The notes under the pieces were generated by a model, which was not told the origin of the DNA, made no database searches, and was given only the letters and a program-made list of their open reading frames with translations. A stretch of DNA of 64,000 bases from the NCBI RefSeq assembly GCF_018320785.1, contig NC_054886.1, positions 34,408,110 through 34,472,109 of the forward strand, written 5' to 3'. The DNA is from Cheilinus undulatus (lineage: Eukaryota > Chordata > Actinopteri > Labriformes > Labridae). Below are positions 1 through 11,500 of this stretch, piece by piece; position 1 is the stretch's first letter; each line of letters opens with the position of its first letter. A program made the position numbers and the translations under genes.

Positions 1-401
1 GCCACCTTTAACTTATTTTTCAGTCACTTAACACCAATTTTTGCCACATTCTGACCTTTTTTGCCACTTTTCCTTCAGTGTTTGAAACTTTTTCATTTTT
101 CGCCCATTTAAGCTGCCTTTTGCAATTAAATGCCTATTTTTGTGCCCATTTTCCCAACTTTTTCAGATTTTTGCCACTTTTTGACATTTTTGCCACCTTT
201 AACTTATTTTTCGGTCACTTACCATCCATTTTTGCCACATTCTGCCCTTTTTCACCACTTTTCTCCCATTGTTTGCCGCTTTTTGACCACTTTTGCCACC
301 AACTTATCTTAATTGCCACTTTTCACCACTGAGATTATGGCTCTTGCAAAGGTATTTTTCAGTGATTTGCCTCTTCGGTTTAGCAGGGTTGAGTAACACT
401 G
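1..401 (-). mobile_element. hAT-type non-autonomous element, truncated by window edge
   Basis: The right end reads GGGTTGAGTAACACTG, the inverse of the CAGTGTTACTCAACC terminus seen at 27135 and 39068. The interior is a degenerate array of TTTTTGCCAC-type units. The left end is outside the window. Confidence 0.7.
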
Positions 402-919
402 CACTAAATGCTAAGAAAAGTAAATAAAATCATACTTTTTATTGTGGGCTTCTCAAGGGCCCCTTCCTACTGTGGGCCCGGGTAATCAGTACACCCCCCC
501 CCCCCCCGCGCCCCCTGCGTTACACCCCTGTATGTTATCAGTGTAAATCCATCAGGAATAAGTAAAATAACAGTTATGGGTACTGGTTCCAAAAATACTT
601 ATAGTATATTGATAATTAGCAGTGTAAAAAGTGAACCATGTGTTTACATGAGTCATTTTTATTCTGCCCAGGCTTTTATTCTGATAAATGTGTCCACGTA
701 GGCTCGCTACTGTGCATGGTCACTAGAATAGTTACTACCCTGTTCCAAAGTTTGGAATCTCCTGTTTCTCTCCATACAGAGATTTAAAGACTGTGTATCA
801 TTTATGTTTAAAAAAAATTCAGATGTTGTTTTATTTGTCATTAGACAGTGTCTCTGCAGAGCTGTTTTAGTTTCTTTTTTCCTCTCTTATGTGTTTGTAA
901 AAACAACAATATTCTAAAC
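402..919. other. rbm46 3'-side non-coding DNA, no gene seen
   Basis: AT-rich sequence with a poly-C tract at about 493-508. I see no exon, RNA gene or complete element. Confidence 0.5.
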
Positions 920-1885
920 CAGTGCTACTCAGCGCTGCTCAACCAAAGAGCCAAATGATTTTGAAAATACCTTTACAAGAGCCACAGTCTAAGTGGTTAA
1001 AAGTGGCGAAAATGGGTTAAAGTGGCAATAAAATAAGTTAAAGTGCTAAAATGGTCCAGAAAAAGTAGCAAAATTGATTCAAAAATGTGTCAGTGGTTAA
1101 AATGGTAAAAAAAAAAAAAAAAGGTAAAAATGTGGCAAAAGTGGCAAAAAAAATATTGGAAAAAAAATCAGCTTAAATATGCAAGACGGGGCAAAAAGAA
1201 AATGGCAAAAAGGGGGAAAATCTGAAAATAGCAAAAAGCAGGATAAAAGAGGCAAAATCTGGTGGTAAATGAAAAATTGATAACAAATAACGAGTTACAG
1301 GTGGACAGAAACAGTAAATATGTGGCAACAAATTAGTGTCGAGACTTAAATGGGCAAAAGTGTCAAAACTGTCAAAAAGTGGCAAAAAAATGGGTGAAAA
1401 TTGGCAAAAATGTTGAGAAAAGGGGCAAAATTTATTAAAAAAATGAGTTACAGGTGGTAAAAATGGTTTAAAAAAAAAAAAAAAAAAGTTAAAATGTGGC
1501 CAAAAAAATGAGTGAAAAGAGACTAAAATGGGCAAAAAAGAGGCATTCAATGGAAAAAGGCAGCTTAAATGGGTGCAAAGGGGCATAAAGTGGAAAAAAT
1601 AGAAAAAAGCAAGACAAAAAAGGGAAAAACTGGCAAAAAGGGGCAAAAGAAGTGGCACACTTGCGGTTAAAAAGCTGTAAAAATAGATTAAAAGTAGCAA
1701 AAAAAGGAGGAAAATTACAAATAGGGGCAATGGAAATATACAATCAAAAAAATAAAGGTTGACATCTTAAGCCAGTGGCTAATTTCTGAGTTTAAAGTTG
1801 ACCTTTTTTAAGGTTTTCTGGGAAAGAAATAATTCAAATAAAGAGGTAAAAGAGCCACAAAAGAGCCACATCTTGAGTATCACTA
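920..1885 (+). mobile_element. hAT-type non-autonomous element with 8-bp TSD
   Basis: The ends are CAGTGCTACTCA and TGAGTATCACTA (imperfect inverted termini). They are flanked by the exact 8-bp direct repeat TTCTAAAC at 912-919 and 1886-1893. The interior is about 25 degenerate units of GTGGCAAAAATGGG type. There is no transposase; the open frames on either strand are low-complexity. Confidence 0.88.
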
Positions 1886-2411
1886 TTCTAAACTGATAAT
1901 AATTGGAAGGAAAACTCTGAAAACTTAAACTTGAAGTTGTAACAGACTGAATATTAAAGTGTATCTACTGGAAGTTTTCTCCGTCTGCTGTCTGCTCTGT
2001 TTCTCTCCCACATGTCTGAAGTGTTCTTTAGGTTTGTCTTTTTGCCCTCAGGTCTTTTCTCAGCCTTTCAGAGTAAAAGCCTCCACAGTAATTGATCCCC
2101 TTGAGGCTGCGCAGCTCCTCTGAGTCTCCCCCCGGCTGCTCTCGCTCTCTCTCACCTCTGATCCGAACAAGTCAGCTTCCTAAAACGCTGACTTCCTGTC
2201 CAGGAGAGCGGCCATGTGGGAGCTAACCTCTGTGTTTGGGGAGACTCTGAATTCAAGGCTTATTAGGTTTATAGACCGGGCCCTGAAGTCAGAAACTGCA
2301 GAGCCCTGCAGGAATCTAACTTTTCCTCTTTCCTGATTGGGATAAATCAATAAAATCTTTCAAATGTATGGAAAACAACTAGAACTTGTTATTTATATAT
2401 AATAAACTCAC
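1886..2411. other. non-coding DNA flanking rbm46 exon 6
   Basis: Mixed-composition sequence directly 3' of exon 6 in the rbm46 intron. Nothing further recognised. Confidence 0.4.
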
Positions 2412-2509
2412 ATAAAGGACTCTGACACGCTGCATGACCTCCTCGTCGACATCTTTCTCCGGCTCGGCCCAGTCCACCTGGATGGAGTGACCCCACAGCT
2501 GTAAGGTTC
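2412..2509 (-). CDS. rbm46: rbm46 coding exon 6 (RRM2 end)
   Basis: Acceptor TCTCACAG, 98 bases, donor GTGAGTT. It encodes [20 protein letters not shown], then [12 protein letters not shown], the conserved segment leading into RRM3. It exits in phase 0. The next exon lies beyond the left edge of the window. Confidence 0.93.
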
Positions 2510-5500
2510 CTGTGAGAGAAGATCCACTACACTCATTAAACACCTTTATAAATCACACCTTGACTTAGAGACACCATGATCAGCACAAACTGATCCTACA
2601 AAGCTGTAAGGAGCTGATGTTTAACATGAGAAAGTCGACCTTTAAAGAAACATTTAGCAGAGGAACCCCATCAGAAAAATAAACCAGTTTACTTTATAAG
2701 AGATGAATACATAAAATCACAGAAACTGGCTCACTCTCTAGGTTTATGAAATATTTTAGATACTGTAAGGGCTCAGTTAGAAAAATATCTAACATAGGAA
2801 CAGTCACTTACATATAAATATTTCAGAGCAGAAATTCTACAAGAAATTCTCAAAGCTGCATACTAGTATACTGCAAGAAAATCTGACCAGTTACAGAGCA
2901 TTTTCCTCAAACATCACATATTTTATTCTGTCTGTAGAGGTGAAATGATCCATCGATGTATGCTAGTATATCAATTGGTTGATTAATAACTGCTTCAAGC
3001 TATGCTTTTATTATGAAATTCCCCCCGCAAGCCTGTTGACAGTTTCCACCCCTGGCAGCGCCCTCGCCGTATACAATGGCCGTATGAGGTTGTTCACAGA
3101 TTAAAAAAACCCTCCACTCGTTATGGCTGAGGTAGCGCTAGTGTTAAAATAGAGCCGCCTCACGTTAGATTTATAATGAAAATATAAACTGTCCAAATTT
3201 AACGTGGTTCAAGCAGGACAGCTGTTCTCTGTATACCCCCCAACCCCGCTCATCACAAGAGTTCAACAAAACTCTGCTCTAGTCTAAGCTCTCCATTTAT
3301 TAAAATCAAGGTTACATGAAATCAAAAATAATAAAAATTCATTATATGCCACCTCATTTAAATCTCATAATGTACAAATAAACTTCAAATGAACTATCTG
3401 CCCTTGTGCAAAGTATGAAAGGTTGATATAGAGCAAAAATATCTGCTGAAGTCCACATGGGTGTAAAAAAGTTCAAGAAAAAAATCTAAAATGGCTAACA
3501 GGCCAAAAATGTTGATTGTTATTATAAAAGATTGCAGAAAAGTCCATATTGGTGCCTTAGAGCAAACAAACATTTTTCCTTGGAGCTCCCCCCACTCGTA
3601 TTTAAGGCAAAGCTGAAACCCCCAAAAATGTACACAATAAAACATATTGTTGCCAAAAATCAACATCAATTCAAGAGTTTCACTGATAAAACTCTAAGAA
3701 AATGGCTCTATGCATGTTTTTCTTACCAAAAGATCATTGTATAAACTGTTCATTAAGTGTTTTATCATGATTTTACCTGATATATGCAAATCTAATTGCA
3801 ACAACCTCAGAGCAGAGCAAGACTCGTGGGACGAGGCTGCTGTTTCTAGTGTCCCTGGCAAACAAACAGAGGAGCAGAAGAAGCTCCAGAGATCTGATGA
3901 TTAATGAAGAGGCAGAGATTATTCCTCATACCTCTGTTAGCACCTGCTACAATAGTGAATCTATACGTGAAAGTCACTGAGGACTGCTGAGAGGCTCTGT
4001 TGGACTTCTGCACCAATTAAACTTAATTGACTTGAAGAAGAGTGTACTCTGTAAGGATTTTATCAATGTAAACTCTTTAAATTTATGCTAATTTTTGAAC
4101 ACAATGGATCTCTTTGTTTACAAGTGTGCCTGGGGAGGGTAAAGCATACGGCAGGCTGTGAGGAAAAGAGCTGGGATCCACAAAAGTTCACCTCATAGAG
4201 TTATCTGACAATACAGAAGTAAAAAGAAAGAGATCCCGAATAATAATGGTGTAAGGATCATCAATCTAAAGTGATTAAATCAATAAATGCAGTGAATTTA
4301 AACTTCTATTTCCCCTCAGACTGTCTGCTGTCATCTGCTGTGGACTGGCGCCCCCTGCTGGACAGAGCTGACCCAGAGTCAGCAGACTGCAGAAGGAAAT
4401 GGTGTGAAGCAGGAGTCAGACAGAGACGAGGAGGAGGTGGATGAAAAGGAGGAAGCAGATGGAGTACATACCTGGGATGAGTTTCCTTCGAGCCATGGCT
4501 GCAGCTTTGTGGGACTCGTACTCTACAAAGGCGAAGCCTCGATTTCTGCTTTTGTCGACGGAGCTGGGATAAACGATCACATCCACCACGCCGTCTGTCA
4601 CCTACAGCACATAAACACAGGAGGACCAAGGCGGAGGTAAACAGGCAGAGATGTCTCCTGAGTGGAGGAGGATGAACAGTCTGCTCCTTCTTCTGCCTGT
4701 GTTTACCAGACTCTGACCTAAAACGCCACCTGTTTTTATTTCCTCTTGTTCATTCAGAACAAAACAAAGAAGTCTGCTGAAGTTTTACTTCTGTGAAGTG
4801 ATTAGACTAACATCGGTGTAGTTTGGGGTCTGGTTTAGGCCTCTGTTTGGCCTCCTGGAGGTGTCATAGCAGATTAAACATCTGCAAAAGAGAATTCACT
4901 ACTATTAGAGACACACAGAGAAACACGGCTTACAGTTTCTCCAAAAATTGGAATATTACAAAAGTACTTGGTCAGGGCTCCTTTTGCATGAATTGCTGCA
5001 AAAATGCAGTGTGGCATGGAGGCGATCAGCCTGTGGCACTGCTGAAGTGTTATGGCTACTCTGATAGCAGGAGACAGGTCTACAGATTTGAATCTCAGGC
5101 TGGGTAAATGCCCTAGCCTGAAGCAGAAAGTTGATATGAGAACTGTGGTTTTAATTGATAAAAACTGATGATTATATGTAGGGCTGGGCGATATCTGGAG
5201 ATTTTAATTTATACTGATATCTTTCTATACGAGATATGACACGGGACAATATCGTTATAATGATATAATTACTTTTACGTTAAAATAATTAAACGCGAGT
5301 TGCCATTTCGCCTACCTCTCTTGACTCTGTGTTGGTCTTTGTCCTTCCCAGTCCCCCCTCCTCCTCCGAAACTTCACGAAACTCAATGACCCACCCCCTC
5401 CCCCTCTCACCACAACAACAGACACAACATGGAGACCGCTAACAAAACAAGTGTAGTCAAAGAGTTAGTCGGTAAGAAGTAAAATAGTGGCTCTATCATT

Positions 5501-8500
5501 TGGAGATGGTTTGGTTTTAAGGCATCAGATGATCAGCAAACTAATGTTTTTGTAGAGTGCCGAAAACAAGTCGAAACTAAAGACTCGAGCACGACAAATC
5601 TCCATCATCATTTGCAGCAGCGGCACAGGGTGTAGTACGGAGAGTGTGATGGGGCGCATTCACATCAGAGCAGCTTGGTCCGCTTTAAACGAACTCTGGT
5701 CTGTTTTCCTGGTTAGTCCGGTTCGTTGGAGTGATGTGAAAGCTCAAACAAACTCTGGAGCGGACCAAACAAGCAGACTCTGGTCCGCTTGTAAACCGGG
5801 GCTCTTGGTCCGCTTCCTAAAGAACGCTGGTGCAGTTTGTTTCAGGTGTGAAAGCAGAGCGGACCAACTTGTGAACAGGAAGAGGCATAAAGCGTAATGA
5901 TATAAGGATTTATATGTAATTTAATGCACTCAAATACATGTCGGTACCTTGCTTGGTGTCTGTGTTGCCATAGCAACAAGTCGTAGTCTGTGCTGATTTA
6001 TTCGTATCATGTAAAGAACGACATGCCGGACAGCTCACCGCCTCGCTGGCTGTTCACAATGCCCCAGTGCAAAAGCAGAAACCCCACGACAGCATAAATT
6101 CTGTTTTTCATTGTTTATGTGGAAGAAAAGACTGCGGAAGGAGTTTCGTCTTCTTCTACGCCTTCTTTTCTTCCTGGTCGCCATTTGTTTGTGACAACAG
6201 CGCCCCTAACAGGCACATATTTCCTGTTTTGTGAGCTTAACACAGAGAGACATATTTGTTACATTGCCCATGTCAGTTTACTTTGTTTATTAAAACAAAA
6301 TATTTGAATGTTCAGGATTCAGGGACTGTTCACAAGAGAAAGCACTTTTAATAGAAAGAATACTAATCTCAGAGAAAATCTGCTTTGTAAGATGTAGTAA
6401 ATGTTATTTTTGTTTTGTCTTTTTTCTTTTCACATTTTGCTTATTTGCACAGCTATATGTATTTTGTTTTGCAGAGAAGAAATTTACTTTATATAACTAC
6501 TTATTACTTTACTTATTACTTTAATAATTTACTTTATTTCTTGATTTAATTCATCTAATTATATATTAATTTATATACAGGTAGTTTCTTTTCATGTAAT
6601 AAATGTACATGTGGATTTAACTCAAAACTGAATCTGTTTATTCCTTCTCCATGGACAAATATATCAAGATATATATCGAATATCGAGATATAGCTAAAAT
6701 ATATCGAGGTATACATCTTGGTCCATATCGCCCATTCCTACTTAAATGTTTATCATATTTACTAATAATGGCAGATTTACACACATGGAACAAACATTAT
6801 GGCATTCCCTCCCTAATATCAGTTGTTTTGGAGGGTTGTCCTAATAGCTGTAATGGATTTAAAAGTGTATTTTTTCTCCTACCTCTAAAGTGCATCAGCT
6901 GGCCTTAACGTTTGAGTCTACAAGCTGAGCTGAGAGCAGAGGCAGCTGTACCCGGTCTTATCTTCTGTGTGAACATTCATTAAACACTGAATGAGACAAA
7001 CTTCCCTCCTGTCTAACGTCTTCTCTCAGACTATCAGGAGTTGTTCACTAGACTAAAAACAGCCAAACCCTCTGGTTTCTTCTATTTTAACAACCTTATT
7101 CAAGCGAATGTTTTTAACATTTTCCTCCAGCTTGTGAGACTTTTTCCCTTGAGTTAATTGAAGGCGACGCTGCTGAAAAACACTTTACAAATTCATTTAT
7201 TCTCCAACAGTGCTCACACCTGCAGGGGCTTTTAATTTGGTATTCAAAAGGAAGTACTCAGACAGAGCCACCTCTGTTTAATTGGATCACTCCACTTTTG
7301 CGACTATTTTGCTCTGCAGTCTTTCTGGATTAATTGTAAAACAGGAGTCAAGTAGTTTAAACAGCCGCCCTGTCGTCATGGTTACCCCTGTCAATCACCG
7401 ATAAAGTCTGAGAGGAAACTTTTCTTCATGCTGCTTTTGCTGAGCTCATGATGGATCAGTGCTTTAGGAACGGAGACTGACTGATGTGACTGTGTGGGTA
7501 TCTGCCTACCTTCTTCATCTCCTCCATGATCTCCTCCTTCCTCTTGTCTTTAGGGATGGAGCCGATGAAGAGCCGACAGTTGTCTAAGCTCACACAAACT
7601 CCGATGTACTTCCCAGGACGGATCTCGTAGTTATCCAACATCTGGATCGCTCTCTGAGCTGCTTCTCTGCAAATCAATCCATAATCATTAATGATCAGAT
7701 TTTTTTTGTATTTTTGATGATTATTAAATTACACAAGATCTCAGCTGATAAGGACTAATGCAAATGTAATGTAACTAGTAGAGTAACTAGTTACATCTTG
7801 CTGTGAGTAACTAAGTAATGTAACTTATTACTGTGTTACAAAGTATCTCCTAATGTGAGCTTCCTTTAAATAGATTAAGCAGTGGTTAATCTGGGATCCA
7901 GGACCCCTAGGGGGCGCCAAAGATCTCAGGTGGGGCACGAGGCTTTGTCTGCGAGGAGGTTGTCAAAGTTAGGTTTGCAAATATTAAATAAAATTAAGAT
8001 AAAGGCCTTAAACAGTTAATACAATGGTCTTTTGGTAAGAAAAACCTGTGAAGAGCCACTTCCTAGAGTTTTATTAATAAAACAACTAAAGAGATGTCGA
8101 TTTTTGATTGTTTTTGTTAAAGGTCTTGGGGGTTCTCAGCTTGACTTCGAAGGAAAAAATGGTGGGGAACCACTGGATTAAAGCAGGGGTTCTCAACCTT
8201 TTCAGCCCCAAAATAAAGGTGTCAGAGACCGGGGACCCCCACTGTACCTGAAGGTGGCTGAACACAGCCATACACATTCAAGAATAGTCATGTGGAGACA
8301 AGACTGCCCTCTTAAAAATGTTAATCCTGTTGTTTAAAACAGAATTTAAATACATTAAAAATAGCTAAAATGGGTTAATAATGGCAAAAAAATGCTGGGT
8401 AAGGTGTTGAAATTGGAGTTTAAAAGTAACAGAACTGAGTTAGCAGTGGCAAAAATTGGATAAAAGTGGCAAAAAAAATAACCAAAAATGGCAACAATGG

Positions 8501-11500
8501 GTTAAAGTGGCAAAAACGGGCATATTAAGTGGTAAAACGGGATTAAAAAGTGGCTGAAATGCTGTTAAAGTAGCAAAATTAGGTGGTAATTTGTTTATGT
8601 GGGATGAAAATTAACCTGGCAAGAATTAGATTGTGAAATGTGACGTAAAAAGTGGTAAAAGGGGTCAATAGTGGCAATAATGGGTCAACAGAGCAGATAA
8701 TAGGCAGAGAGTGGCAAGATTTGGTTTACAAGTGGCAAAAAAGGCAGAAAAAGTAGTGGAAAGGGTTTTAATCTGACAAAAAAAATGGATTTTTAATAAT
8801 GTAACTTAAGCTTAAGCTGCAATTTTCAAATCGCAGAAGGTTCAACGTTTCTTTGAGTGAAAATAGCAGTGTTAAACTTTCTTTTTTGCAGCAGGGATGT
8901 TATGCATGACATATCATGCAATCATTCAGGTGCCATTTTTTTTAGAGAAGACTACAAAAAATCCTACCTTCTTCATTTTTGTACTTTTTTCTCATTAAAT
9001 AAAAGAATGACAAAAACCCTTCAATGCAACAGTTCAAATCCAATTTGCAATACAAGTCAGAATCATCAGAATTAGATACTTTTAAAGAATTGTTCAGTCA
9101 ATAAAAGAAACTTGAGGAATAATCGCATATCAAATTGCAATTGCAATACTGGGGGGGGGTCGCAATTAAATTCTTTTTCAAAATCATTCAGCCCTACTTT
9201 TTAAGTGGCAAAAATGTGTTAAAGTTGGCAAAATTGGTGGGAGAAAAGTGATGACAACGGGTTGAAATCTGGCAGAATTGGTGTAAAGTGGCAACAGTGT
9301 AAATTAAAGGAATATTCCTAGTTTTTTAAGGTATCTGGAGACCCCCTCTCAGTGTTTTGCAACTTCAACGCTGAGAACCACTGAATTAAAGTAACAGGAA
9401 GGTCTAGTGTCTCTGTCAGAGTCCCCTCTGTAATGTCAGATATTTAAAATTATTATCACAGCCTGTTGGTGACAAAAACAGCAATTTAAGTTTACAATCT
9501 TTGACTAATTAGAGACTCTGGTGAAGATATTATATCCTGTTTCACTGCTGCCAGAGCCATCTCCATACAGAACTCCTTTAGATCTAAAACTACACAGCTA
9601 ATAGCGTCTGACACAAAAATAAGGCTAATCAGTGCCCTACATTCCTGTTCTTCCTGACAAACCCGACTATAGACTGTTAATAACTGCAGTGGCGTTTTTA
9701 AAACTGTTACCTGTTGGTGTACATGACGAAGGCGTAGCCGCGGTTCTCTCCACTGAACTCCATCATCAGTCTGAATTCATAGATCTTCCCGGCTTTGTCA
9801 AACAAGGGCACCAGCTCGTCCTCGTACATGTCTCTGGGAATCTTCCCCACAAACACCTCGCAGCCCCTCGGGGGGGGCGGACCCTCCCAACCTGAGAAAA
9901 CAAAGTCGAGATCAGGCAAAAAACAGAGAAGAATGCCTCAAAGAGTCGACAAACTCTGACCAATAACCACTGCTGATATAATAATCACCCTTTAAGGCTG
10001 CATCTCTGGGTTTTAAATCGTTGAGATGCAAAACACGCAAGTTCCCCCACCAGAGGGCTCCCAATCAAACCCAAACCAATGAAACCCATACACATAATAA
10101 TAACTAACTACATTTAAAGTCAGTCATAGACAGACCTGGTGGGGGTCCTCCAAACTTCCTCTGTCCGTTCTCCTGCACCATTTCATAGCCCGTCTTCTCT
10201 ATCAGGTCCAGCAGAGCCTTCTCTTTAGCACATGATGCCTTGAACTCATCCTCACCCTGAAGACAACTCACTGTCCCAGAGTCTTCATCCATGTCTGCCC
10301 CCCACTCCCTGTCCACGTCTGTGCCCCACTCTTCATCCCTGTCTGTCCCACAAACAGAATCAGTTTATTCAAGTTAATGAAGGCTTAAGGATGAAGGTGA
10401 TGTAATAGTACAACTTAGAAAAGGGTTGATGCACAGATGAACTGGTTTAACCTCGATATCAGTCCTGTTGACTAACATCGGACAGCTGCAAATGAACAGA
10501 TATTAGAGGCTTTTCAAGGATCTGCAGCAGCGCTACTCAACCCGAGAGCCAAATAGTTGAAAAAAACCTTTGCAGGAGCCACAATCTAAGTGGTGAAAAG
10601 TGGCAAAAAGGTTAAAGTGCAGTAAAAATAAGTTAAAAGGTGGCAAAAATGGCCAAAAAGCTGTAAAAAGTGGCAAAACTTGGAAAAAAGGGGCATTTAA
10701 TGGCAAAAGGTAGCTTATATCCACAAAAACTGGCAGAAAATGGAAAAAAGGGGGAAAATAGCAAATAACAAAAAGAAGGGCAAAAGTGGAAACAAGAAGT
10801 GGCAAAAATTGGTAAAAAGCATCAAAAATGGGTGAAAAAGGGCAAACATGGGGAGAGAAAGCAGGAAAAACAGGCTGAGAAAGGAAAAAATGGGCGAGAA
10901 GTGACCCAAAAAAATGAGTGACAGGAGCAAAAATAGTCAAATGTAGCACAAAAACAGTTAAAAGTGACTAAAACAGGCAAAAAAGCAACATAAAGGTGGC
11001 AAAAATGGGCAAACCGCTGTAAAAAGGTGGCAAAACTTGGAAAAAGGTGGCATTTAATGGCAAAAGTTAGCCTTTAATGGTAAAAAGTGGTGGAAAATTG
11101 CAATAGCAGTAGAAATAAATAGCAAAAAGCAGGACAAAATGTCAAAAATGGGCAAGAAGAAATGGCAAAACAGGCTAAAAGCAGCAAAAATTCAATTAAA
11201 AGTGGCTAAATAAAGCCTACTGGGAAACAAACTGATTAATGTGACTTGCAATGGATAATTTCTGAGGTCAAAGTTTCCCTTTTTTAAGGTTTTCTGGGGA
11301 ATAGTATTTCAAATTTAGGCACAAAAGATCCACACACTGAGTTTCACTGCTCTACAGGAAGCCTGTATGAAGCCCAACCCTATCACATTATTATTCATAT
11401 TTTTAGACTAACATAGGCTTAGTTCTGAAATAAATTACTAGGATTTAAATGCAAAGATCAACTGTCCAAATTCAAGCATACATACAGCCACTTTAATGTT

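Noticed and set aside
1173-1743. Open frames of 84-185 aa rich in Phe/Leu on the minus strand
   Set aside because: They read through the low-complexity interior of a hAT MITE; no motif, and similar frames appear on every array of this kind.
10104-10316. Internal Met of rbm46 exon 2 as the start codon
   Set aside because: The exon 1 phase (ending at 12055) joins exactly to the acceptor at 10343 and gives a longer open frame, so the upstream ATG is preferred; the internal start remains possible.
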